This document shows, one piece after another, positions 1-9,646 of a stretch of 64,000 nt of DNA. This DNA comes from UBA10347 sp905182135. GTDB taxonomy: Bacteria; Actinomycetota; Acidimicrobiia; Acidimicrobiales; UBA10347. The stretch's first letter is position 1, and every line of letters starts with the position of its first letter. The stretch spans positions 124,001 through 188,000 of the forward strand of contig CAWUSE010000005.1 of the NCBI GenBank assembly GCA_963925805.1, written 5' to 3'. Made by a program: the position numbers and the translations under genes. The notes below the pieces were generated by a model. The model had not been told where the DNA came from. It did no database searches and saw nothing but the letters and a program-made list of their open reading frames with translations.

Positions 1-1
1 C

Positions 2-1246
2 CTAATCTGATTGCGTGCCGACCCTGAGTTCGTTGAAGGGAATGCCCTTGTCGATCGAGACATCTCGGGGCAGGCCCAGAACGCGGTCGCCAATGATGTT
101 CTTCTGGATCTCGTCGGTGCCGCCGGCTATTGATGACATGAACGATTGAAGCGCCATACGGTTCCAGCTTTCGCCGTTGCTGTCGAAGCCGTCGCCGTCC
201 TTGGTCCACGCAACCATCTGTGGGCCTACAAATTCGTGCAACATCTCGCGGACGTCCCACATGATGTTCGAACCGTGGAGCTTGCCTAGCGAACCACCTG
301 GACCGGGGGCCTTGCCGGCCTTCATCTCGGCGCGGGTCGGCATGGCAACGAGCGACTTAGCTGTCTCGTTCGAATAGATCTTCATCAGCTTCTGGCGAAC
401 GATGGGATTCTGGATTAGGCCTAGCTTGGTGGCCTCATTGCTCAGCCGGTTGTAGAACGGTGTGCTGATACCACTCTTGGAGCCTGTGCCGATAGCGACG
501 CGTTCGTACATGAGCATCGCTGTGGCTTGATTCCAGCCGTTGTTTAGCTCACCGAGTAGCCAGGTCGTCGGGATGTGTAGATCGGTGAAAAAGACCTCGT
601 TGAAGTGCTTGCCCCCGTCGATCTGATGGATTGGACGGATCTCGATAGCCGGGTCGCGCATGTCGACCATAAACATGGAGATTCCGGCGTGCTTGGAGAC
701 ATTGGGATTGGTACGGGCGACCAGAATGCCGTACTCACTGTGGTGGGCTAGCGTGGTCCAAACTTTTTGGCCATTGATTACCCATTGATCACCATCGCGT
801 TCGGCTTTGGTCTGCAAGCTGGCGACGTCACTGCCAGCGCCAGGTTCTGAGAACATTTGGCACCAGATATCTTCGCCGGCAATGCCGCGGGGCATGAATT
901 CTTGTTTCAGTTCATCGGACCCAAAGTCGTTCATGACTGGCATACACATGCCATGGCTGATGGTCAGGTCACCCGTGCACTCAGGGAACCGGGCGTACTC
1001 TTCGCGCCAGGTTCGTTCATGGGTTTTGGTCAGGCCTTGGCCACCAAACTCTTGGGCATAGGTCAGACCAGCTAGGCCAGCGTCGTACAACTTTTTCTGG
1101 AAGGCTCGCGAGTGAGCAACCGATTGGTCACTGCGAGGGTCAGGGCCATCCAGTACTAACTGTTTGGCGTTCTTTTCGAGAAAGGTGCGACAACGTTGAC
1201 GGAAGGCGTCCATGTCGGCGTCGGGCGTGGTGTCTATAGCAGTCAT
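2..1246 (-). CDS. acyl-CoA dehydrogenase family protein
   Basis: A 414-residue FAD flavoenzyme expected to desaturate an acyl-CoA thioester at the alpha-beta position in fatty-acid, steroid or similar catabolism. The flavin/substrate signature SEPGAGSDVASLQT lies at about residues 133-146. The C-terminal GTDEIQKNIIGDRVLGLPRD segment is typical of FadE-type enzymes. Length is normal for the family. The ATG start is preceded by a GGAGGATC ribosome-binding site about 6 bases upstream. The stop lies at the very edge of the window, so downstream operon partners are not visible. The acyl substrate cannot be told from sequence. A second, more distant FadE-like gene is present at 28981-30234. Confidence 0.93.
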   Translation of the reverse strand: MTAIDTTPDADMDAFRQRCRTFLEKNAKQLVLDGPDPRSDQSVAHSRAFQKKLYDAGLAGLTYAQEFGGQGLTKTHERTWREEYARFPECTGDLTISHGMCMPVMNDFGSDELKQEFMPRGIAGEDIWCQMFSEPGAGSDVASLQTKAERDGDQWVINGQKVWTTLAHHSEYGILVARTNPNVSKHAGISMFMVDMRDPAIEIRPIHQIDGGKHFNEVFFTDLHIPTTWLLGELNNGWNQATAMLMYERVAIGTGSKSGISTPFYNRLSNEATKLGLIQNPIVRQKLMKIYSNETAKSLVAMPTRAEMKAGKAPGPGGSLGKLHGSNIMWDVREMLHEFVGPQMVAWTKDGDGFDSNGESWNRMALQSFMSSIAGGTDEIQKNIIGDRVLGLPRDVSIDKGIPFNELRVGTQSD

Positions 1247-1579
1247 TGGTCAGATCCTCCGTGAAAGAAGCTAGCGCCCCCGACGTCACTAGAAGAAGCT
1301 GGGACCACGTTCACCAACTATGGAGTAGAAGACGAGTGGTAGTTCTGCGTCCGAGATTCGATTGAGCGACGTAGAACGTGACTGTGTCATCGTCACTCGT
1401 CAACGCTCGTGCTGCTGACTTCGAAGAGTAGGTACCGTTTGACAGCGGACGTACTTCAGACACCTAGTTAGGCTCGGCAAAAATTCAAACACTGCCTGGC
1501 GCTGCGTCAAGATGGCGAGGGGGACAATCCAATTAGGTGTAGTGGTAAGCCACATGATGGGTGGCGCCTAGTGACCGCA
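1247..1579. other. intergenic region with a stem-loop at its edge
   Basis: No convincing gene was seen here. It contains the leader of the acyl-CoA dehydrogenase and the region downstream of prfC, whose 3' end carries a long inverted repeat (listed separately). Confidence 0.6.
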
Positions 1580-1586
1580 CTACACC
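1536..1586 (-). terminator. stem-loop at the prfC 3' end
   Basis: A perfect 9-bp inverted repeat (GGTGTAGTG at 1536-1544, CACTACACC at 1578-1586) encloses a nested 5-bp pair (GCCAC 1549-1553 with GTGGC 1561-1565). It overlaps the prfC stop codon. There is no U-tract on the minus-strand side, so an intrinsic terminator is uncertain; it may instead stabilise the mRNA 3' end. Confidence 0.35.
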
Positions 1587-3187
1587 CGCCGACCGAATGA
1601 GTCGACGGCCTCGTCGGCCATGAGTCGTTCCAGTGTTGCTTCGGGCTTGTCCTCGGAGACCTGGCGGACTCGGAATGCAGATTCGAAGAGCACCCAGATT
1701 GAGCCATCGGATCGTTCGACAATCTCGACACCGCGGAGTCCGCGAAGGAGAGGTACAGATTCGTCATCGGTCAGTCGGGCAACCGAGTAGCTGGTAGGCG
1801 ATAGTTCGACCGGGGCGTTGAATTCGTTTTCGAGACGATGCTTGGCGACCTCGAACTGCAGTGGGCCAACCGCTGCGAAGATTGGTGCTTGGTCGCCGAC
1901 GCCAGGGATTCGCAGAACCTGCACGACACCTTCTTCGTCGAGCTGGGCGACACCAGAACGGAACTGCTTGAACTTACCGGTGTCCTTGGCTCGGGCGATC
2001 ATGAAGTGGGTCGGAGCGAACGCCGGCATTGGGCGCCACTGGACTGGCTCGTCTACGTAGACCGCGTCGCCAGGACGAAAGCCATTGGCATTGATCAGCC
2101 CGATCACGTCGCCCGGAAAGGCTTCGTCGAGGGTTTCTCGATCGGACCCTTGAACCGAGTGCACATACTTGGTTGTGACCGAACGCTTGCTTGGGCCGTG
2201 GGTGATCGTCATGCCACGTTCGAATCGACCTGATGCGACTCGCAAGAAAGCGATGCGATCTCGATGGTTCTTATCGGTGTTGGCTTGCACCTTGAACACA
2301 TGTCCGCTGAAGGGTGAGTCGATGGGGCGAGGATCATCGTTGATGTCGGTTCGGGCTGGCGGTGATGGCACCAGGTCGACAACAGCGTCGAGCAGGTGTC
2401 CGACGCCAAAGTTGGTAAGAGCGGAACCAAAGAAGACAGGTGATAGCTCGCCAGCTTCGAACTTTTCACGATTGAAGACTCGGTCCACCCCATCGAGCAA
2501 CTCGACGTCTTCAAGCGCTGCGGCAGCGAGCTCAGAATTCATCAATACAGGACTGTCGATCGGGCTTACTTTCTCGGGAGCCATGGTCGATCCGTGGGCG
2601 ACGCGAGTGAACTGTACATACTCGTTACGTAGCCGATCGATGACGCCATCGAATGTTGTCGATTCGCCGACAGGCCACGTGATTGGCGCTGGTTCCAGGA
2701 TCAGGTCTCGTTCGATTTCGTCGAGCAGGTCCCATGGGTCGCGGCCGGGGCGATCCCATTTATTGATGAACGTCACGATGGGCACGTCGCGCTCGCGGCA
2801 TACCTCGAACAGTCGGCGGGTCTGTGGCTCGATGCCTTTGGCTGCGTCGAGAACCATGATGGCTGCATCGGTTGCAGCCAATACGCGGAACGTGTCTTCG
2901 CTGAAGTCCTTGTGGCCGGGGGTGTCGAGAAGGTTCAGCAAGCAATCGCGATACGGGAAACGCATGACTGTTGAGCTGATCGAGATACCGCGCTGTTGTT
3001 CGATCTCTTGCCAGTCGCTGGCGGCTGCCTTACCGCCACGGCGAGCGGCGACCGAACCAGCACCAGCGGTGAGAACGCCCGAGTACAACAGAAACTTCTC
3101 GGTCAGTGTGGTCTTGCCAGCATCGGGGTGCGAGATGATGGCGAAGGTCCGCCGTCGGGCGGTTTCTTCGATGATCTGATTGCTCAT
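1580..3187 (-). CDS. prfC: peptide chain release factor 3
   Basis: A 535-residue translational GTPase that removes RF1/RF2 from the ribosome after peptide release. GTPase motifs are clear: G1 SHPDAGKTT at residues 19-27, the switch II segment DTPGHKDFSEDT, and G4 NKWDRPGRDP. The RF3-typical GGKAAASDWQEIEQQRGISISS segment is present in the G-domain, and the C-terminal region is full length. The open frame extends 49 codons further upstream, but the start at 3187 (MSNQIIEE) fits the family and avoids overlapping the preceding selO gene. It lies 31 bp downstream of selO on the same strand and is probably co-transcribed with it. Confidence 0.95.
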   Translation of the reverse strand: MSNQIIEETARRRTFAIISHPDAGKTTLTEKFLLYSGVLTAGAGSVAARRGGKAAASDWQEIEQQRGISISSTVMRFPYRDCLLNLLDTPGHKDFSEDTFRVLAATDAAIMVLDAAKGIEPQTRRLFEVCRERDVPIVTFINKWDRPGRDPWDLLDEIERDLILEPAPITWPVGESTTFDGVIDRLRNEYVQFTRVAHGSTMAPEKVSPIDSPVLMNSELAAAALEDVELLDGVDRVFNREKFEAGELSPVFFGSALTNFGVGHLLDAVVDLVPSPPARTDINDDPRPIDSPFSGHVFKVQANTDKNHRDRIAFLRVASGRFERGMTITHGPSKRSVTTKYVHSVQGSDRETLDEAFPGDVIGLINANGFRPGDAVYVDEPVQWRPMPAFAPTHFMIARAKDTGKFKQFRSGVAQLDEEGVVQVLRIPGVGDQAPIFAAVGPLQFEVAKHRLENEFNAPVELSPTSYSVARLTDDESVPLLRGLRGVEIVERSDGSIWVLFESAFRVRQVSEDKPEATLERLMADEAVDSFGRRV

Positions 3188-3218
3188 GAGCGTGCGTTTC
3201 TTGGGGTCGAATGCCCAG

Positions 3219-4853
3219 CTAGGAACTGCAGGACAACATGGAACAGCCTGCCCGTTCTCGCGCCCATTCCGGGCGCTTGGTGAAGAACTCGACTTCGTGT
3301 TCTGGTTGTTCATCGTAGGGATAACGCAGCACATCGAGCAGTTGATTTACTGCTGAGAAGTCGCCCTGGTCGACCTTGTCGATGGCCAACTGTGCCATCC
3401 AGTTCCGAAGCACGTACTTGGGGTTCACGGCATCCATGGCCAGCTTGCGTTCTTCGGTGGAGCGGCCGTCAACGCCACACCGGTCAGCCCATGCACGAAG
3501 CCACTCACTCATTTCTTCGACCACACGCGCGGTCGGCTGGGCATACCAGGCGTCGGCAACTGGTTGCACCAGGTCGTAGTCGCTGAGATCTTCGGCGTTC
3601 TCGACGTCGACCTGGGCCAGGTTTCGGTGAAAGATAGTCATGTCAGTTTCGACGATCTGCAGCACCCGGCCCAGCTCGCCGAACAGAGCATTGTCGTCGT
3701 CTCCAGCAAAGCCGATAAAACCGAGGCGCTCTGCCATCATCGCGTTCCAGCCGTTGCCGAACTCGTCGGCATAGGAGTCGAGTGCCTCTTGTAATGGTTC
3801 GACGTTGTCGCCATAAAGCGGAGCGATTGCATTCGCAAGTTGCACGAGATTCCAATGTGCCATCGAAGGCTGATTTCCATAGCGGTAACGACGGGCTTCG
3901 GCATCTGTGGTGTTGGGCGTCCAGTCAGGGTCGAACCCTTCAAGCCAGCCGTATGGTCCGTAATCAATGGTCAGGCCCAGAATCGACATGTTGTCGGTGT
4001 TCATCACCCCGTGAACAAAACCGATGCGCATCCATTCGACGATCATCTCTGCGGTGGTGCGAACGATTTCAGCAAACCAGTCAGTCACAACGTCGAGGGG
4101 CTGGTCGTCATCGCCTTCGACCAGGTCGGGGAAATCGGTACGTATCGTCCAACTGACGAGTTGGGCTAACTGATCCAACTCATCTCGTGATGCAAACAGC
4201 TCGAAGTTTCCGAAGCGGACAAAGGACGGGCTGACTCGACAGACGACGGCGCCGAGCTCGTCGGCAGGGTTACCGTCGTAGAACATGTCGCGCATGACCT
4301 GGTCGCCGGTCAGTGTGAGGCTCAGCGCTCGGGTTGTTGGGACGCCTAGATGGAACATGGCTTCGCTGCACAAGAATTCGCGCACAGAGGACCGCATCAC
4401 GGCGTATCCGTCGCCGCGACGTGAATACGGTGTTGGTCCCGAACCTTTGAGTTGCAGTGTTTGGTGGCCGTTGTCGGTGGTCAGGACCTCGCCAAGGGCA
4501 ATAGCTCGCCCATCGCCGAGCTGGCCGGCCCAGTTGCCGAACTGATGCCCGCCGTAACACATCGCATAGGGATCCATATCCGGGGTGATCAGATTGCCGG
4601 TCACCAGATGAGCGAACGCGGGGGTCTCTGCTTGCTCGTCGTCGATACCTAGCATTTCAGCCACCTCGGTCGAGTACACAACGAGCTGGGGTGTGGTCGC
4701 ACGTGTGGGCATGACGCGACTGAAACATGCGCCTGTTACATGGCGGCGGACATTGTCAATCTGAGTGTCGGCAGGAAGATCACGGGTGAATCGATTGGTG
4801 AATACGAGACCAAATAGGTTGTCAGCAGTGTTGTCCACAGTTTCTCTGTCCAC
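3219..4853 (-). CDS. selO: SelO/YdiU protein adenylyltransferase (AMPylator)
   Basis: A 544-residue pseudokinase-fold enzyme that transfers AMP from ATP to Ser/Thr/Tyr of target proteins, linked to redox homeostasis. Family signatures are GGHQFGNWAGQLGDGRA (101-117), the LKGSGPTPYSRRGDG loop (135-149), the catalytic-type HGVMNTDNMS (281-290), and the IDYGP metal-binding segment (296-300). The protein ends in CSS, the usual bacterial form in which Cys takes the place of the selenocysteine found in animal SelO. The start is a GTG; a second in-frame GTG lies five codons downstream. Only 41 bp separate it from the divergent membrane-protein gene, so the two promoters must be closely spaced. prfC follows after 31 bp. 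Confidence 0.94.
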   Translation of the reverse strand: MDRETVDNTADNLFGLVFTNRFTRDLPADTQIDNVRRHVTGACFSRVMPTRATTPQLVVYSTEVAEMLGIDDEQAETPAFAHLVTGNLITPDMDPYAMCYGGHQFGNWAGQLGDGRAIALGEVLTTDNGHQTLQLKGSGPTPYSRRGDGYAVMRSSVREFLCSEAMFHLGVPTTRALSLTLTGDQVMRDMFYDGNPADELGAVVCRVSPSFVRFGNFELFASRDELDQLAQLVSWTIRTDFPDLVEGDDDQPLDVVTDWFAEIVRTTAEMIVEWMRIGFVHGVMNTDNMSILGLTIDYGPYGWLEGFDPDWTPNTTDAEARRYRYGNQPSMAHWNLVQLANAIAPLYGDNVEPLQEALDSYADEFGNGWNAMMAERLGFIGFAGDDDNALFGELGRVLQIVETDMTIFHRNLAQVDVENAEDLSDYDLVQPVADAWYAQPTARVVEEMSEWLRAWADRCGVDGRSTEERKLAMDAVNPKYVLRNWMAQLAIDKVDQGDFSAVNQLLDVLRYPYDEQPEHEVEFFTKRPEWARERAGCSMLSCSS

Positions 4854-4894
4854 CTAGTGTTTCTATCAGCACGATCTGATGCCGATATGTTTGC

Positions 4895-5884
4895 GTGGTG
4901 ACGGATGGTCTAGGGCAAGCATCGGCAGGGTGGTACGACGACCCGCACTCGCCAGAGCGCATGCGATATTTCGATGGCGAGATGTGGACGAACCACTTTC
5001 ATGAGCCGGGGAAGTTGCCCGATATAGGAAGCTGGCTCAGCAGCACGTTTTCTGTTTTTGGGAACTGTTGGCGGGGCGCTGCCATCCTGGGTTTTATTGT
5101 GAATCTCGCCGGAGGCCTGGTGTTCTGGGTTGGCTTGCGGTTCGTGATCCGCGACGTGGAGGTCATTAACGAAAATTTCGTGAACTTCACCGCTGCGACT
5201 GGGGCACTTACCGCTGTGCTCGCGGTCTGGCTCGTTCTATCGCTGGCCTTTGGTTGGCTCGCCATGAGTCGGTACTTTCATCGAGCACATTTCCAAGCGG
5301 ACCCGAGTTTGGCTGATGCCTTTATGCATGCCCTGAAGCGGTTACCACGATTATTGGTGACCATTTTGGTATTCATGCTGGCCGCAAGCGTGGCCATGAC
5401 GCTGCTGATTGGCCTGACGCTTGTGGTCCCGCCCATTGGTGTATTTCTGATTTTTATAGCGATACCACTGGTCGTATGGGTGGTAGTCAAGCTTGCGTTT
5501 ATCATCAATGCTGTTGCCATTGCTCCTGCAGAGATGTCGGTGATGCGGGCCTCAGCAGGAGTTTCCGCTGGTCGTTTTTGGCCAGTGTTTAGTCGCTTGT
5601 TCCTTTTCACGATGGTGCTCGGTATCACGGCAAACATCGCCTCCGCAGCGCTTGGCCAGTTCGCTCAAATTATTGATCCTGATGTGATTTCACAGATCCT
5701 TCAAGTACGTAACGACGTGGTAATTGTGCGTGATTTTTCGTTAATCGACTTGTTCCCTTCCAACGGTGAATTCATCATCGCGATTGTGATCGGCAGCGTG
5801 ATCCAAGCGGCGAGCGGACTGATCAGCACGTCAGCGTTTGTGCGTCTCTATCTCGACAGTGGAGCACCATCAGAAGCGCTCTAG
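4895..5884 (+). CDS. DUF2510 domain membrane protein
   Basis: A 329-residue integral membrane protein of unknown function. The N-terminus carries a DUF2510 module (GWYDDPHSPERMRYFDGEMW, about residues 12-31), a short Trp-containing element common in actinobacterial membrane proteins. About six hydrophobic segments follow between residue 60 and the C-terminus, with a long double stretch around residues 150-215. No catalytic motif was seen. The start is GTG, with a second GTG codon directly following. It is divergent from selO by 41 bp. DUF2510 is the only recognisable hallmark, so the role is unassigned. Confidence 0.85.
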   Translation: MVTDGLGQASAGWYDDPHSPERMRYFDGEMWTNHFHEPGKLPDIGSWLSSTFSVFGNCWRGAAILGFIVNLAGGLVFWVGLRFVIRDVEVINENFVNFTAATGALTAVLAVWLVLSLAFGWLAMSRYFHRAHFQADPSLADAFMHALKRLPRLLVTILVFMLAASVAMTLLIGLTLVVPPIGVFLIFIAIPLVVWVVVKLAFIINAVAIAPAEMSVMRASAGVSAGRFWPVFSRLFLFTMVLGITANIASAALGQFAQIIDPDVISQILQVRNDVVIVRDFSLIDLFPSNGEFIIAIVIGSVIQAASGLISTSAFVRLYLDSGAPSEAL

Positions 5885-6182
5885 AGGCAGTCACTCAGTT
5901 TGGTGATTGATAGATGTCGATAATGAGAGTCAGGTCCAGAGGGCTGCATACCGCAGGATTATGACGTCAGACCCCAGGCCGATCTGACTTTGGGTTTGCT
6001 GAGCAGACTCGTGGAGTTACCCGGTAGCCGTTGCTTGTAACTATTGGTCGGTAATCGACTGATCGATCGCGTCGATTTCGAGCAGGTTTGTGATCTTCAG
6101 CAGCGTGGCCAACACGTAGCCATCGACAGAGGTAAACCCAGCTCTAGAAACAGAGGGGTGGGTAAGGACGCCACGCTGGATA
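5885..6182. other. intergenic region, nothing recognised
   Basis: About 300 bp between the DUF2510 protein and the RidA-like gene, which converge. Short frames exist on both strands but none has family motifs or a good ribosome-binding site. No hairpin with a U-tract was found. Confidence 0.5.
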
Positions 6183-6668
6183 TTACGGGTGAAGGAGGAC
6201 TTCGGCTTCGATCTCGACTGGCATACCAAATGGCAACGAACTCATGCCCACGGCGGAGCGTGAATGGCGTCCAACGTCGGGCCCGAACAGCTCAAGGATC
6301 AGGTCACTGAAGCCATTGATGACGGCTGGTTGTTGTCCGAAGTTGGGACCGCAACGAATCATGCCGAGTGCCTTGACCCAGTGGCTGATGCGATCGAGTG
6401 TGCCGAGTTCTCGCTGAAGTGATCCGAGCATGGACAACGCCACTAACCGGGCAGACTCGTAGGCCTGTTCAACAGTGACATCGTGGCCCACGACGCCGAA
6501 CGGCTCAGCAACCTTGCCGTCGGGGCCTTGCGGGCCGTGACCTGATGCGATTGCTCGATCGCCGCACACGTTGACGAATGCGAACGGCAACTTGACACCT
6601 GGGGGAACGACTATCTCGGGGGGCAGCGTTAGCCCCATTGCAGTAAGTCGGTCCTCAATTTGTCCCAT
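6183..6668 (-). CDS. RidA family protein (YjgF/YER057c/UK114 superfamily)
   Basis: A 161-residue member of the trimeric RidA superfamily, whose best-known role is hydrolysis of reactive enamine/imine intermediates from PLP enzymes. The N-terminal strand pattern, the ASGHGPQGPDGK segment and the C-terminal SSLPFGMPVEIEAEVLL segment match the YjgF_like group that is longer than classical RidA. That group often lacks the deaminase arginine, so deaminase activity should not be assumed. It stands alone, convergent with the DUF2510 gene and 146 bp downstream of the DMT transporter on the same strand. Confidence 0.88.
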   Translation of the reverse strand: MGQIEDRLTAMGLTLPPEIVVPPGVKLPFAFVNVCGDRAIASGHGPQGPDGKVAEPFGVVGHDVTVEQAYESARLVALSMLGSLQRELGTLDRISHWVKALGMIRCGPNFGQQPAVINGFSDLILELFGPDVGRHSRSAVGMSSLPFGMPVEIEAEVLLHP

Positions 6669-6814
6669 CGCTCAACCCTAGTACCGCAACTGGCAACGTT
6701 TCCATGGGTGTGAGCGACACTCTGGTGCTACTGCCCTGGTTAGATGCTACTGCCCTCGTTCAGATCGCTCACTGTTACTGGCTGCAGCACTTCTCCCATG
6801 ATGGCGGGTGAGGG

Positions 6815-7771
6815 TCAGCGAGACCCGCGGCTGATCATGGCTGCGCCACACAATATCAATGCCGTGCCGATGAGCTCGGTAGTACCGACTGATTCGTCGC
6901 GGATGAGAACACCCAGCACGATGGCCATGATCGGAACCAGATAACCGACTAGCGAGCTTCGAGGTGCGCCAACACGACCGGTCAAGGTCGCGAACAAGGA
7001 TCGAGCAATGCCCGTGCAGAACACGCCGAGAACCACAATCGCAAGCGCGGGGCGCCATTCGAACGTAGATCGGGTGAGTCCCCACAAGCCCCAGGGCGCA
7101 AGCAGCACAGAACTAATGATCATTGCTCGCACCATCACCGCAGCGCCGCCATAAGCCTGGGCGAGGGGCGGCAGGAAGTTATTGGAGATCGAATAGCCGG
7201 TTATGGCACACAAGACGAATAACAGGCCAAGTGGCTGGGCGTCGGAACCAGCCAGATTCGCGGCTGCAATGGTGATTGCACCGCACAGACCGATGCCAAG
7301 GCCAACGATCTGGTTTCGTTCTGGTGCTTTGCGGAGCATGGCGACGGACATGAACAGCACCAGGATCGGCCCGACTGAGTTCAACATGCCAGCGACCGAC
7401 GATTCGACTCGCTGCTGAGCAAGGGGGAAGAAGATGGCTGGTGCGGCGTTTCCGGCGATGGCGACAACCAAAAGCGCTGGCCATGTCGATCGAGGCATAG
7501 GTTGACGCGATGCTGGGACGAAGAGGAGAACGAGTGCGCCGAAGACCACACGAAATAAGGCGATGGATGCGGGATGAAATGAGTCGAGGCCAATCGCGAT
7601 CCAAAGAAATGACGATCCCCAGATGAGCGAGATGGTCAGTAGGAAGGCCCAGTCGGTCTGGCTGAAGTTCCCCTGGTTTGCACCCTGCGATGTAAATCGA
7701 CTCGAAGCAGGCGCAGACACGAATAGGACGCTAACCAGTGCGTTCTGAAGATGGGTCCTATTGCTGAACAT
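6815..7771 (-). CDS. EamA/DMT-family transporter
   Basis: About 318 residues with roughly ten transmembrane helices in two EamA repeats, the drug/metabolite transporter fold, probably exporting amino acids or other small metabolites. The first repeat begins with the characteristic LIWGSSFLWIAIGL segment; the second ends near a conserved Pro/Gly helix (LVGYLVPIMAIVLG). The frame also opens at a GTG at 7801. I chose the ATG at 7771, but the leader before the first helix is still long and an internal GTG start is possible. Substrate unknown. Confidence 0.87.
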   Translation of the reverse strand: MFSNRTHLQNALVSVLFVSAPASSRFTSQGANQGNFSQTDWAFLLTISLIWGSSFLWIAIGLDSFHPASIALFRVVFGALVLLFVPASRQPMPRSTWPALLVVAIAGNAAPAIFFPLAQQRVESSVAGMLNSVGPILVLFMSVAMLRKAPERNQIVGLGIGLCGAITIAAANLAGSDAQPLGLLFVLCAITGYSISNNFLPPLAQAYGGAAVMVRAMIISSVLLAPWGLWGLTRSTFEWRPALAIVVLGVFCTGIARSLFATLTGRVGAPRSSLVGYLVPIMAIVLGVLIRDESVGTTELIGTALILCGAAMISRGSR

Positions 7772-7786
7772 GGGTCGTATTGCTAG

Positions 7787-7939
7787 TTGGTTTATCACCA
7801 CTGTCTTGCTGATGAACAGCGGTTCGCGCGGTCAGCCAACGTTGATATTCCGGATGCGGCTACCGCCGTTATCACCGAAGTCCAGTGTGAGTTCAACGGA
7901 TGGAGTGGCGAACGTTTCGAACGCATCCTGGGCCGCTAA
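7787..7939 (+). other. short protein-like frame, possible gene remnant
   Basis: A 50-codon open frame with a TTG start ends in a peptide reading FNGWSGERFERILGR. It overlaps the extreme 5' end of the DMT transporter on the other strand. No family was recognised; chance is quite possible. Confidence 0.15.
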
Positions 7940-7963
7940 ACCCAACTTATGGGGGAGGAGTTA

Positions 7964-9580
7964 TTATTTGCCGAGGAGTTCGGTGGCGAGGGCTCGTAGT
8001 TCGGGTTTGCGAACTTTGTTCGATGCCGTTAGCGGAAGATCATCGACGATAAACACATGGCGAGGAACCTTGTAGTTGGCCATGCACTCGCGGCACCACG
8101 CGATGAGTTCGTCAGGATCGGGGGCTCCTTGGGGGCTCGGCACGATGAACGCCGTGCCGACTTCACCCATACGATCGTCAGGCACACCGATTACCGCAGC
8201 CATACCCACTAACGGGTGCTCGATCAGCATGCGTTCGATTTCGGCGGGGTAGGCGTTGAAGCCGCCCATTATGAACATGTCTTTCATCCGGTCGGTGATG
8301 TCGATGTACCCCTGCTCGTCCATCACCGCAATATCACCGGTGTGTAGCCATCCATCGGCATCGATCGCTTCGGCTGTCTGTTCGGGTGCGTCCAGATAAC
8401 CGGGGGTTACTTGGAAGCCGCGAACCCACAGTTCGCCTTCGACTCCTGGGGCGACGTCAACTCCCGATGGGTCGACAATACGAAGCTCCACACCTGCCGC
8501 AGCACAGCCTGAGGTTGACGCAATGAGTTCTGGCGGGTCGCCTGGCCGGGTATAGGTAGCCAGGCCCGAGGTTTCGGTCATGCCATAGGCCGTCACGATG
8601 GTTTCGAAGCCCAGGCGATCTCGCATTTCAATAATCATCTCGACTGGGATTGAGGCGGCGCCGGTCACACATGACCGCAGCGACGACACGTCGAATCGGG
8701 TTAGGTCCGGATGGTTAAGTAAGCCCTGGAACAATGCCGGTGGACCGGGGAACACAGCTACTTTTTCGCGCTCAATCGTAGCTAGTACGTCGCCGGCTTC
8801 ATAGATCGCTACCGGCAGATTCACCGCGCCAAACATCAGGCACACGATCACACCAGAGTTGTAGCCGAAGGCGTGGAAATATGGATTCACCAGCAGATAT
8901 GGGTCTCCTGGTTGCACCCCAAGTGCTTCGCCATAGGGGTAGAACACCCGGATGATGGCTCCACCCACTACCTGGACACCTTTGGGATGGCCAGTGGTGC
9001 CTGACGTGAACATGATCGCACCGACGTCGTCAGATTGGAACGCGTCGGTGCGGCGTTCAACTTCGATCTGATATTCAGCTGCGTTGGGACCATCGCCGAG
9101 CGTCAGGAAGTCATCAAAGTTAGTGGTTCCCAACGCTCCGCCGTTGCTCAAGTCGACCGTGACGTTCAGCTGTGGAACATCTTGATTGGACAGCGAGTCG
9201 CTGTAGCTAGTGTCGAGGAAACCGTCGACCACAAACAGCATCTTCACCGAGGCTGCATTCAGCACATAGGCGGCCTCGTTTCCCTTAAACCGTGTGTTGA
9301 TTGGCACCAGCACTGCGCCAGCTCGTGACACGGCAAGCCCAGCGACGACCCACTGCCAACAGTTTGGCGCCCATACGGCAATCGTGTCGCCGGCCTGGAT
9401 TCCTGATGCCACGAACGCCCGAGCGGCCTGGTCAATGCGGTCGCCGAGTTGTTGGTAGGTGAGGGTGACGGCGCCATCACGAATGGCGTCGCGATCTGCG
9501 AAGTGAGTGGTTGACGCTCGAATTAGTTTTGGGATCGAAGCATTGTCTGGATCGAACCCCGGAATATCACTTTTGCCCAT
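7964..9580 (-). CDS. FadD3-like acyl-CoA ligase (AMP-dependent)
   Basis: A 538-residue adenylate-forming ligase that activates a carboxylic acid to its acyl-CoA through an acyl-AMP. Motifs in order: AMP-binding P-loop FTSGTTGHPKG, YGMTETSG, then GWLHTGDIAVMDEQGY and RMKDMFIMGGFNAYPAEIE with the hinge. The catalytic lysine region SNKVRKPELR is near the C-terminus. The GGFNAYPAEIE form is typical of the FadD3 group (steroid ring CD propionate ligase), but the substrate is not certain. The frame extends about 200 codons upstream without a start that makes sense; MGKSDIPG at 9580 fits the family. It is divergent from the hydrolase at 9647. Confidence 0.92.
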   Translation of the reverse strand: MGKSDIPGFDPDNASIPKLIRASTTHFADRDAIRDGAVTLTYQQLGDRIDQAARAFVASGIQAGDTIAVWAPNCWQWVVAGLAVSRAGAVLVPINTRFKGNEAAYVLNAASVKMLFVVDGFLDTSYSDSLSNQDVPQLNVTVDLSNGGALGTTNFDDFLTLGDGPNAAEYQIEVERRTDAFQSDDVGAIMFTSGTTGHPKGVQVVGGAIIRVFYPYGEALGVQPGDPYLLVNPYFHAFGYNSGVIVCLMFGAVNLPVAIYEAGDVLATIEREKVAVFPGPPALFQGLLNHPDLTRFDVSSLRSCVTGAASIPVEMIIEMRDRLGFETIVTAYGMTETSGLATYTRPGDPPELIASTSGCAAAGVELRIVDPSGVDVAPGVEGELWVRGFQVTPGYLDAPEQTAEAIDADGWLHTGDIAVMDEQGYIDITDRMKDMFIMGGFNAYPAEIERMLIEHPLVGMAAVIGVPDDRMGEVGTAFIVPSPQGAPDPDELIAWCRECMANYKVPRHVFIVDDLPLTASNKVRKPELRALATELLGK

Positions 9581-9646
9581 GCGGACGACACTAGAACGCC
9601 GGGCTTGGCCACCGCTAGAAGACCTGGGCACTACTAAGGTCGGTAC

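Noticed and set aside
2169..3179. A 336-codon plus-strand frame opposite prfC
   Set aside because: It is antisense to a clear GTPase gene, Ser/Arg-rich, and has no family motifs.
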